From the NCBI GenBank assembly GCA_005888425.1, contig VAZF01000551.1:1-5807 (forward strand): a stretch of DNA of 5,807 bases. The letters run 5' to 3'. The notes under the pieces were generated by a model that made no database searches, was not told where the DNA came from, and saw only the letters and a program-made list of their open reading frames with translations. Position numbers and translations under genes: made by a program. The stretch is from Alphaproteobacteria bacterium. Lineage in GTDB: Bacteria > Pseudomonadota > Alphaproteobacteria > ATCC43930 > CGMCC-115725. This document shows, in pieces, positions 1 to 5,582 of this stretch; positions within the stretch are counted from its first letter, which is position 1; each line of letters opens with the position of its first letter.

Positions 1-68
1 GAATGGACGCCGCGCGTGCGACGCGTCGTCAAATACCACCGGAAATAGCAGCAGACCGGCGCGCCCCG

Positions 69-1319
69 TCAGACCGCCGGCTGCGGCCGCGTCAGGGCGG
101 GTTCCAGGACGGCGCGATCGGGCGGGAAGGTGATCGTCGCTCGGGTGCCGCGGCCGAGCGTGCTCTGCAATTCGATCGTGCCGCGATGCAGTTCCATGAT
201 GCCCTTGACGGCGGGCAGGCCGAGACCGGTGCCCTGATGACGCCGGCTCAATGAGCTGTCGACCTGCACAAAGGGTTCGAGCACGCGGTTCAGATCCTCC
301 GGCGCGATGCCGATGCCGGTATCGGCGACAGTGACCGCCAGACCGCGTTCGCGGTCGAACCGGGCGGAGATGTCGATCCGCCCGCCCGCCGGGGTGAACT
401 TCACCGCGTTGCTGACGAGGTTGAAGAACACCTGCCGGGTCTTGCCCTCATCCGCCTGCAATCGCGGCAGATCGGGCGGAAGATCGATCCCGACCGTGAC
501 GCCCGCCTTGTCGATCGGCGGACCGCTGATCCGCACGACCGCCTCGATGACATCGCGCAAATCGAACACCTGCTCCTGGACTTCGAGCTTGCCGGCTTCG
601 GCTTTTGTCACATCGAGAATTTCGTTGATCAGATTCAGGAGGTGCGTGCTGCTGAAATGAATGTCGGCGATGTAGGACCGGTAATGCGGGTTGTCGAGCG
701 GCCCCATCACGCCTTCTTTCATGATCTCGGTGAAGCCGATGATCGCGTTCAACGGCGTGCGCAGCTCATGACTCATCGTGCCGAGGAATTCCGACTTGGC
801 GCGGCTCGCCGCATCGGCCTGCTCCTTGGCTTGGCGCAACGCCGCCTCATAGCGGACGTGCTCGCTGACGTCGCGCACAACGCTGACGACTTCCGGCGTT
901 CCGGTTTCGGGGTTTGTCGAGCGCGTCAGGCTCGCCTCGACCCAGATGTAGCTGCCATCCTTGCGCCGGCCGCGATAGGTGATCGGCTCGTGATCGGCAT
1001 GTTCGAGCCGATACAGCGCCTCCCGCACGTTCGGCAGATCCTCGGGATGGATGATCTCGGCCGCCGAGAGCTTCATCGCCTCGTCGGGCTCGTACCCGTA
1101 AAGGCGGCGCACGGCCGGCGAGATGTAGGTGCGCTGCTGGGTGCGCGGCTCAAAGCGCACGATCATGTCGAACGAGCTTTCCGCGAGCTGGCGGAAACGC
1201 CGCTCGCTCTCGAGCGCTTCCCGCTCGGCCCGGCCGCGGCGCCGCGACTCTGCGATGTGCGCCACGCCCAGCACCGGCAAAGCGGTGCAAAGCACCAGGA
1301 TGACGAGCGTCATCAACAT
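69..1319 (-). CDS. PAS-domain sensor histidine kinase, PleC/DivJ-like core
   Basis: This 416-residue protein is a membrane-anchored sensor kinase that should autophosphorylate on His and pass the phosphate to a response regulator. Residues 2-20 form one hydrophobic segment, followed by a basic stretch (RRRGRAER), so the rest is cytoplasmic and there is no periplasmic sensor domain. A PAS domain with its PAC tail spans about 39-155. The HisKA helix carries SHELRTPLNAIIGF with H184 as phosphoacceptor. The ATPase domain has an N box (NLVSNAVKFT, 300-309), a G1 box (DTGIG, 333-337), an F box (EPF, 348-350) and a G2 box (GTGLGL, 363-368), all intact. The DHp wording and the GLGLPAVKGIMELH segment recall PleC/DivJ-type alphaproteobacterial kinases; this is inference. 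The ATG at 1319 has GGAG 12 bases upstream; a second ATG two codons in (1313) is an alternative. No response regulator lies beside it, and the signal is unknown. Confidence 0.93.
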   Translation of the reverse strand: MLMTLVILVLCTALPVLGVAHIAESRRRGRAEREALESERRFRQLAESSFDMIVRFEPRTQQRTYISPAVRRLYGYEPDEAMKLSAAEIIHPEDLPNVREALYRLEHADHEPITYRGRRKDGSYIWVEASLTRSTNPETGTPEVVSVVRDVSEHVRYEAALRQAKEQADAASRAKSEFLGTMSHELRTPLNAIIGFTEIMKEGVMGPLDNPHYRSYIADIHFSSTHLLNLINEILDVTKAEAGKLEVQEQVFDLRDVIEAVVRISGPPIDKAGVTVGIDLPPDLPRLQADEGKTRQVFFNLVSNAVKFTPAGGRIDISARFDRERGLAVTVADTGIGIAPEDLNRVLEPFVQVDSSLSRRHQGTGLGLPAVKGIMELHRGTIELQSTLGRGTRATITFPPDRAVLEPALTRPQPAV

Positions 1320-1346
1320 CGCGCCGAAACTCTCCAGATCAGTAGC

Positions 1347-1366
1347 GGCGCCGGTGCCACGGCGCC
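1347..1366 (-). promoter_or_regulatory. GC-rich hairpin in the kinase leader
   Basis: GGCGCCG at 1347-1353 is the perfect reverse complement of CGGCGCC at 1360-1366, with a 6-base loop (GTGCCA). It would sit about 28 bases upstream of the kinase ATG, just before its GGAG. It could be a leader hairpin or an operator, but 7-bp GC palindromes arise easily in such GC-rich DNA. No T-tract follows, so it is not a terminator. Confidence 0.25.
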
Positions 1367-1628
1367 CTCACCTATCGTAGCAACAACGCGGTTAAGGTTT
1401 CGTCGATAAATCCAGCAGGCGGCGCGGTTTTGTCCGACATTGCGGCAATCGGCCCGACTGCAACGCGGCCAAATCGGCGCACCTACAACGGATTGGAGCG
1501 GCCGGGGCGGCCCGGGGGTACGCCACGGCCGGCACCCTTGCGGACAAAGGCGGGAGCCGCGGCGTTCATATGCAGCGGGCGGCGCAACAAATCGGCGGAA
1601 AAGGTGCTATGATGGCGCCTTCGACCCC

Positions 1629-1633
1629 GGAGG
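1629..1633 (+). promoter_or_regulatory. Ribosome binding site of the diiron gene
   Basis: GGAGG lies 5 bases upstream of the ATG at 1639. It decides the start: in-frame upstream ATGs at 1570, 1609 and 1612 would add a 9- to 23-residue leader without family character, and they have weaker upstream purine tracts. Confidence 0.75.
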
Positions 1634-1638
1634 ATCCG

Positions 1639-2613
1639 ATGGAACGCGGTCATTACATCGAAACCAGCAACACCGCGTATTTCCGCCACGATTACGATGG
1701 CGAGCACGCCGATATGCGGCGACTTTACGAGCAGGCCAAGATCGACCAGTGGAACGCCGCCACCGATATCGACTGGGAGACGCCGCTCGACACCGATGGC
1801 GGCCTGATCGCCGACGATCTTGTCGACATTCACGGCAGCCCGTTCTGGAACCGGCTGTCACCGACGCAGCGGGTCGAGATCAACCGCCTCGTGGCGCGGT
1901 GGCGCATCTCGACACTGATGCACGGCGAGCACGGCGCGATGCTGGTGTGCAGCCAGATGGTCGAGAATGTGGTCGGGCAGGACGCCAAGCTGTTCCAGGC
2001 CAGCCAGGTCGTCGACGAGGCGCGCCACAACGAGGTATTGCATCGCTACATCGCGCTGCGGCTCGACGGCGAGACCTATCCGCTCGCCGGCAATGTCCAG
2101 GAAATCTTCGACACCTTGCTCGGCACCTCGGCCTGGTATCTGAAGACGATCGGGCTGCAGCTGGTTGCCGAGACCTTCGCGGTGTCGCTGTTCCGTATGC
2201 TGGCCGAGTCGTCGAAAGATCCGGTGCTCTGCCAGATCTGCCGCCGCATTCTGCAGGACGAGGCGCGGCATATGGGGTTCGGCATGCTGTCCCTCCCCGC
2301 CGTCGTCGCCGAGGCGAGCGCGGCCGAGCGCCGCGAGATGGAGGATTTCGCGGTCTGGGCGCTCAATCGCACGCTGCGCGGCATCTTCCCGCTCGGCGCT
2401 TACGAGGATATGGGCTTCGACAAGGCCGACATCGAAACGATCCGCCAGTACCGACGCGACCGCGCCGCGGGCGGCGAAGAGACCGCCTTCCGCAAATTCT
2501 TCCGTCGCGACCTGCATCAAGGGCTGGTGCGCAATTTGGGGAAGGTCGGCGTCCTGTCGCCGCGCATCGCGCCCGATCTCCAAGCGCTCGGCATCTCGCT
2601 CGCCGCCGCCTGA
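1639..2613 (+). CDS. Ferritin-like diiron-carboxylate protein (AurF/R2-like fold)
   Basis: This 324-residue protein is a predicted soluble four-helix-bundle diiron enzyme of unknown substrate. The ligand set is complete: E97 in HGEHGAM, E127 and H130 in DEARH, E178 in VAETFA, and E208 and H211 in DEARHMGFG. The spacings of about 30, 51 and 30 residues match the E...ExxH...E...ExxH pattern of ribonucleotide reductase R2, bacterial multicomponent monooxygenases and N-oxygenases such as AurF. AurF also has a third His a few residues before its last ExxH; the equivalent position here (204) is Ile, so a classical two-His site is more likely. No signal peptide or membrane segment is visible. The residues around the site (MLVCSQMVE, CQICRR) include three Cys. 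Oxygenase, oxidase and radical-cofactor roles all remain possible. No ferredoxin or reductase gene adjoins it. The gene stands alone, transcribed away from the kinase, with repeats directly downstream. Confidence 0.85.
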   Translation: MERGHYIETSNTAYFRHDYDGEHADMRRLYEQAKIDQWNAATDIDWETPLDTDGGLIADDLVDIHGSPFWNRLSPTQRVEINRLVARWRISTLMHGEHGAMLVCSQMVENVVGQDAKLFQASQVVDEARHNEVLHRYIALRLDGETYPLAGNVQEIFDTLLGTSAWYLKTIGLQLVAETFAVSLFRMLAESSKDPVLCQICRRILQDEARHMGFGMLSLPAVVAEASAAERREMEDFAVWALNRTLRGIFPLGAYEDMGFDKADIETIRQYRRDRAAGGEETAFRKFFRRDLHQGLVRNLGKVGVLSPRIAPDLQALGISLAAA

Positions 2614-3205
2614 TCGCCGCACCTCCATCGTCATTCCGGGCTACCGCAGGGCAGAGCCCGGAATCCATATTCCAGAGACCCGTATTCATGGGTTCCGCGC
2701 TCGCCGATGCGGCGCCCCGGAATATCCAGGCCGAAATCCATTGAGGTTCGAACACCCCAATTCGTTTTCCCCGGGCTTGGCCCGAGGACCCACGAGCGGC
2801 TTCTCGTGGATGGCCGGGCCAAGCCCGGCCAAGACGCTGCGGGGGTGATTCGATTTGACGGGGATAATCGTAGTAGCGCGGCTCGTAGTAACCGTAACCG
2901 CTATAGCCGCGCGGCGCGCCGGCATAAGGCGAGGCGCTGTAATAGCCTTGCGACCAGCTCGACCTCCCGCGTGACGTGCGGTTCGACGAACGGCCGCGAT
3001 TGTCATCTTCGTCGCGGTCCTCGTCGTCATCGCCGCGCCGGCCAAAATTCTTCTCGTGCTTGTTCTTATGCTTGTGCTCGTCATCGACCAGCAGGAGGCG
3101 CGGTGTGTCCGCCGGCGCGGGCTTGCGAGGCATCTGCGCCAATGCGGCGCCCGCCCCGGCAATCCCGATCCCGAGCGCCATCCCGGCCATCAGAATTTTC
3201 AACAT
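2363..3205 (-). CDS. Small secreted charged, Tyr/Gly-rich protein with repeat-derived C-terminus
   Basis: The family is not recognised. As it stands the frame encodes 280 residues. Residues 1-23 are a clear signal peptide (Lys3, a hydrophobic Gly/Ala core, ALA before Q24), so the product should be periplasmic or secreted. The mature part has a His/Lys cluster at 43-52 (EHKHKNKHEK), a strongly acidic stretch at 59-68 (DDDEDRDEDD), an Arg/Ser segment at 70-86, and a Tyr/Gly/Pro-rich segment at 88-116 (GYGYYEPRYYDYPR). It is low-complexity and probably disordered; metal or polyanion binding is only a guess. From about residue 125 the frame reads through the palindrome at 2771-2828, from 160-191 through the repeat at 2631-2726, and from about 197 through the antisense of the diiron gene, ending at 2363. 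The original protein probably ended near residue 120 before the repeats arrived. The start ATG (3205) has GGGA 8 bases upstream. The N-terminal part is likely real; the C-terminal 155 residues are doubtful. Confidence 0.6.
   Translation of the reverse strand: MLKILMAGMALGIGIAGAGAALAQMPRKPAPADTPRLLLVDDEHKHKNKHEKNFGRRGDDDEDRDEDDNRGRSSNRTSRGRSSWSQGYYSASPYAGAPRGYSGYGYYEPRYYDYPRQIESPPQRLGRAWPGHPREAARGSSGQARGKRIGVFEPQWISAWIFRGAASASAEPMNTGLWNMDSGLCPAVARNDDGGAAIRRRRARCRALGDRARCAATGRRPSPNCAPALDAGRDGRICGRRSLRRPRRGRVGTGGSFRCRPCRSPYPRKRRAGRCRAACD
2631..2726. repeat. Degenerate long palindromic intergenic repeat (TCATTCCGGG type)
   Basis: The left half is a perfect 10-bp inverted repeat, ATTCCGGGCT at 2633-2642 and AGCCCGGAAT at 2655-2664, around a 12-base loop. 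A second, decayed half follows (ATTCATGGGTTCCGCGCTCG, then GCGCCCCGGAATA at 2711-2723), whose end is complementary to the left edge. This arrangement, with CCGGAATCCATA in the middle, is what I recognise as a dispersed intergenic repeat of Rhizobiales genomes; that identification is from memory, not from a search. It starts 17 bases after the diiron stop codon and could form a transcript 3' hairpin, but it has no T-tract. Confidence 0.7.
2771..2828. repeat. Second palindromic repeat (CCGGGCTTGGCCCG type)
   Basis: CCGGGCTTGGCCCG at 2771-2784 and CGGGCCAAGCCCGG at 2815-2828 are perfect 14-bp inverted arms. Inside them CCACGAG (2790-2796) pairs with CTCGTGG (2803-2809) around the 6-base loop CGGCTT, with a few mismatches between the two stems. 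It has the look of another dispersed Rhizobiales palindrome, different in sequence from the one at 2631-2726 and only 44 bases from it. Both lie inside the open frame of the minus-strand secreted protein gene. Confidence 0.75.
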
Positions 3206-3321
3206 TTCGGCAATCCCGTGCTGTTCCGATCTGCCGGATCAAAACGCCGCGGGACGATGCACCATTCCGTTATCGGACGGCCGGCCCGGCCAAGCGTCGT
3301 CGAGGAAAAAGGGCGAATACC

Positions 3322-4917
3322 CTACTTTTCGAGCCAGACGTCTTCCATGCGCCAGCCATTATAGGCGCTGTTGACCATCATCGTGATGTTCTTGACCTGC
3401 GGCTGCCAGCAGGTAGCTTGGCGCGCGTGATAGATGACCGGGCGCACCCCTTCCTCGATCATCCGGCGCTCGATATCCCACACGATCCGCTTGCGCTTTT
3501 CCGGATCGGTCTCAACCGATTGCTGGTCGATCAGCGTCTCGACCTCGGGGTTGCAATAGCTGGTGTAGTTGCGCGGCGATTTACAGACATAGCTCTCGTA
3601 GAAGATCTGGTCGGGATCGTCGACCGCGCTGCCTGACAGGCTGACCGCCAGCGTGAAGTCTTTTCGCATCAGCTTGGGGATCCAGTTGGCGGTCTCGACG
3701 GTTTCCAATTCGCCCTCGATACCGATCGATTTCAGCTGATCGATCAGGATCGCGCCGGGATCGCGATAGGCCGCGATGTTGCGCGCCGACACGGTGACCT
3801 TCAGCGGCTTTTCCGGCCCGTAGCCGAGCCGCCGCATGATCGCGCGCCCTTCCTCGCGGCTTTTCTCGACGCCGAGCGCGTAGCCCGGCAGCGGCCGCAG
3901 CATGTCGAGCGGGATGCCCCAGATACCCTCCGGCGGCGGCAGCATGACCGCGCTGACATCGCCCTGTCCCTCACCGAGAATGTCGATAAAGGCTTGCCGG
4001 TCGAGCGCCATCGCGACCGCGCGCCGCGCTTCGATGTCATCGAAGGGCGGCTTCCGGTTGACGGCGACGGTGACGGAGACATTGAGCGGCACGGTTTCAC
4101 AGATCGCCTGCGGCGCCTGGCTGTGGATGTCCTTCAGCAATGGCACGGTAATCTCGTGCGGGAAGGTCATGTCGAAGGTGCCGGCGATAAAGCCGAGCAC
4201 CGCCGTCGAGCGGTTCGGTACAATCGTATATTCGATGGCGTCGAGATGGGGCAGGCCAGGCTTCCAGTAATCCGGGTTGCGTTCGAGTTTCAGCGATTGG
4301 TTTGGCTTGTAGTCGACAAATTTGAATGGCCCGGTGCCGATCGGATGCGCACGCATCTCGCGCGGCGAGACGTGGCAGGGGTAGACCGGCGAGTCTCCCG
4401 AAGCGAGCAGTGCGAGAAACGCCGGTTGCGGCCGCTTCATGTGGAAGGTCGCTTCGTCCTCGCCCTTGGTCGTGACATCGGCGAGGTTGAGATACCAGGT
4501 CTCACGCGGGTTGAGCCGCAACTTCTCCTTGCCGCGGCCGAGCAACAGATCCCAGGTGCATTTGACATCGGCGGCGGTGAAGGGCTTCCCGTCATGCCAT
4601 TTGACATCGCGGCGCAATTTGAACGTCAGCTCGGTGCCGTCCTCATTCCAGCTCCAGCTCGTCGCCAGTTCGGGCCGAACCGTCGCGAGGCTGTTCTGTC
4701 TGATGTGCTGGTCATAGAGCACGAGGTTATTAAAGACGCCCATCATCGGCATGATCGTCGACCAGGTCGCCTCCTCGTGGATCGACATCGAGGCCGGGCT
4801 GTCCCGGTGATAGACCCGCAAGGTGCCACCCTGCTTCTGAGCCGAGGCGGGTCCCGACATGCCGAGCGCCAGCAGCAGCCCGAGGCTCATCACTAAAATC
4901 CGGCATCTTTGCCTCAT
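3322..4917 (-). CDS. ABC transporter substrate-binding protein, family 5 (DppA/OppA-like)
   Basis: This 531-residue periplasmic protein binds a solute, typically an oligopeptide, nickel chelate, opine or other small organic compound, and hands it to an ABC permease. Residues 1-26 are a signal peptide (MRQRCR, hydrophobic LVMSLGLLLALGM, cleavage at ASA before Q27). No lipobox Cys is visible. Family landmarks are in order: GGTLRV just after the signal; W.DGKPFTAADV near 107-118; HPIGTGPFKF near 191-200; NPDYWK near 214-219; RRAVAMALDR near 298-307; and a C-terminal YNGWRMEDVWLEK. Length fits the family. The ATG at 4917 is preferred because the signal peptide begins there and AGGG sits 7 bases upstream; the in-frame ATG at 4980 would add 21 Arg-rich residues before it. 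No permease or ATPase gene adjoins it: the next minus-strand gene downstream is the small secreted protein, and upstream lies a divergent VOC gene. The ligand cannot be read from the sequence. Confidence 0.93.
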   Translation of the reverse strand: MRQRCRILVMSLGLLLALGMSGPASAQKQGGTLRVYHRDSPASMSIHEEATWSTIMPMMGVFNNLVLYDQHIRQNSLATVRPELATSWSWNEDGTELTFKLRRDVKWHDGKPFTAADVKCTWDLLLGRGKEKLRLNPRETWYLNLADVTTKGEDEATFHMKRPQPAFLALLASGDSPVYPCHVSPREMRAHPIGTGPFKFVDYKPNQSLKLERNPDYWKPGLPHLDAIEYTIVPNRSTAVLGFIAGTFDMTFPHEITVPLLKDIHSQAPQAICETVPLNVSVTVAVNRKPPFDDIEARRAVAMALDRQAFIDILGEGQGDVSAVMLPPPEGIWGIPLDMLRPLPGYALGVEKSREEGRAIMRRLGYGPEKPLKVTVSARNIAAYRDPGAILIDQLKSIGIEGELETVETANWIPKLMRKDFTLAVSLSGSAVDDPDQIFYESYVCKSPRNYTSYCNPEVETLIDQQSVETDPEKRKRIVWDIERRMIEEGVRPVIYHARQATCWQPQVKNITMMVNSAYNGWRMEDVWLEK

Positions 4918-4934
4918 CTCGCCACCCTGTCGCG

Positions 4935-4956
4935 GCCGGCTTTCGCGCCGGCTTTC
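4935..4956. repeat. Short tandem direct repeat GCCGGCTTTC x2
   Basis: Two identical 10-base copies, 4935-4944 and 4947-4956, are separated by GC, giving a 12-base period, about one helical turn. They lie 18-39 bases upstream of the binding-protein start, in its likely leader or promoter. That spacing suits a pair of contacts for a dimeric regulator on one DNA face, but chance is possible. Confidence 0.4.
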
Positions 4957-5088
4957 CCATAGCATGCCGCGGCCGGGCATGGGCTGCGATTGACGCAGAG
5001 CCGCCCGTCCGCCATTTCTATCTCCGAGAGATCAGGCTGCTGCGGGTCCACATGCCCTGGGCTCGCCCCAACCGGCTGCTCTTGCAAA

Positions 5089-5092
5089 GGAG
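5089..5092 (+). promoter_or_regulatory. Ribosome binding site of the VOC gene
   Basis: GGAG inside AAAGGAGAG lies 8 bases upstream of the ATG at 5101 and decides that start. The in-frame ATG at 5095 is only 2 bases from GGAG, and the frame's upstream start at 4990 would add a Cys-rich leader unlike a VOC N-terminus. Confidence 0.75.
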
Positions 5093-5100
5093 AGATGCGC

Positions 5101-5511
5101 ATGAGCGTTCAAGGGATGAACCACTTCACGGTGTTGAGCGACGACCTCGAAGAGACCAAGAAGTTCTACTGCGACCTCCTCGGCTTCGAGGTCGGCCCGC
5201 GGCCGAATTTCCAGTTCCCCGGCTACTGGCTCTATGTCGGCGACCAGCCGATCCTGCATGTCATCCACCGGAAGCAACTGAACGAGGTGCGCGCCGGGGT
5301 CATCGACCACATGGCCTTTACCGCGACCGACCTGCCGGCTACCGCCGCGAAGCTCGAGAAGGCCGGCATCAAATACGAGCTGCGCCGGCTCCCCCTCGAG
5401 AGCGTGCGCGGCGGCCTGTGGCAGCTGTTCTTCGACGACCCGCATGGCGGCAAGGTCGAATTCGATTTCGACAAGGACGAGCAGGCGCCGAAAGGCCACG
5501 CGGCGGCCTAG
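5101..5511 (+). CDS. VOC-superfamily (glyoxalase/dioxygenase-like) protein
   Basis: This 136-residue protein is a single-module vicinal-oxygen-chelate metalloprotein, the size of glyoxalase I-like and bleomycin-resistance-like proteins. The opening MNHFTVLSDDLEETKKFYCDLLGFEVG is split here for length only by eye: the first strand carries NHF with H8, then the helix ETKKFYCDLLGF at 18-29. The half-site repeats with VIDHMAFTATDLP (H70). The final strand is DDPHGGKVEFDF with E120. H8, H70 and E120 are the likely metal ligands, with H53 in ILHVI as a possible fourth; this assignment is inferred from the fold. VOC enzymes act on glutathione adducts, catechols or epoxides, or bind drugs, so the substrate is open. 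The tail is charged and ends GHAAA. The gene is transcribed away from the binding protein and is followed by a strong terminator, so it is likely monocistronic. Confidence 0.9.
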   Translation: MSVQGMNHFTVLSDDLEETKKFYCDLLGFEVGPRPNFQFPGYWLYVGDQPILHVIHRKQLNEVRAGVIDHMAFTATDLPATAAKLEKAGIKYELRRLPLESVRGGLWQLFFDDPHGGKVEFDFDKDEQAPKGHAAA

Positions 5512-5537
5512 TTTCCGATTTAAGTCCGAGGCGCAGG

Positions 5538-5569
5538 GCGCGGCGGCTCAGCCGCCGCGCTTTGTTTTT
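5538..5569 (+). terminator. Strong rho-independent terminator
   Basis: A perfect 10-bp stem, GCGCGGCGGC at 5538-5547 and GCCGCCGCGC at 5551-5560, closes on the 3-base loop TCA and is followed at once by TTTGTTTTT (5561-5569). It begins 26 bases after the VOC stop codon. The other strand lacks an equal T-tract after the stem, so it acts mainly on plus-strand transcripts; the convergent gene ends 13 bases beyond the T-tract. Confidence 0.93.
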
Positions 5570-5582
5570 CCGCAGACTGGGT

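Larger units (their letters stand above)
1320..1638. promoter_or_regulatory. Divergent intergenic region between kinase and diiron genes
   Basis: This stretch of 319 bases separates two divergently transcribed genes and must hold both promoters. I see no convincing sigma-70-type -35/-10 pair and no coding sequence. Short frames in it are Arg/Pro/Gly-rich, start at TTG or lack a ribosome binding site, and look like GC-rich noise. The most AT-rich part is about 1385-1412, next to GTTAAGGTTTCG, and is the likeliest place for a promoter. A hairpin close to the kinase start is listed separately. Confidence 0.5.
4918..5100. promoter_or_regulatory. Divergent promoter region between binding-protein and VOC genes
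   Basis: These 183 bases should carry promoters for both flanking genes, so one regulator could control both. The part next to the binding-protein start holds a direct repeat, GCCGGCTTTC at 4935-4944 and again at 4947-4956, and a small inverted repeat, CATGCC at 4963-4968 with GGCATG at 4976-4981. Either could be an operator. No clear -35/-10 pair was found. No regulator gene lies in the window. Confidence 0.5.

Noticed and set aside
642..1409. Long plus-strand frame opposite the histidine kinase (255 codons)
   Set aside because: It is antisense to a kinase with all motifs intact, has an Arg/Ala/Leu-rich composition typical of GC-rich shadow frames, and matches no family.
1392..1409. CtrA-like TTAA-N7-TTAA site in the kinase promoter region
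   Set aside because: The first TTAA is present, but the second half at the right distance is TCGA, so the motif fails.
1430..1612. Possible 60-codon small gene in the divergent intergenic region
   Set aside because: It uses a TTG start without a ribosome binding site and has Pro/Arg/Gly-rich, non-protein-like composition.
1858..2634. Long minus-strand frame opposite the diiron gene (258 codons)
   Set aside because: It mirrors a gene with complete metal-ligand motifs and a strong ribosome binding site; its own start has no support.
1440..2744. 434-codon plus-strand frame overlapping the diiron gene
   Set aside because: It is Arg/Pro/Ala-rich throughout, in a different phase from the diiron gene, with no recognisable domain; high GC keeps stops rare.
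2856..2874. Promoter-like TTGACG followed by GATAAT
   Set aside because: The two boxes nearly touch, so the spacing is wrong, and the site lies inside the coding part of the secreted-protein gene.
3306..3323. Possible minus-strand terminator at the end of the binding-protein gene (AGGG/CCCT stem then T-run)
   Set aside because: The stem is only 4 bp and overlaps the stop codon; too weak to call although a T-run follows.
3994..4896. 300-codon plus-strand frame opposite the binding-protein gene
   Set aside because: It is a shadow of a clearly recognisable family 5 binding protein on the other strand.
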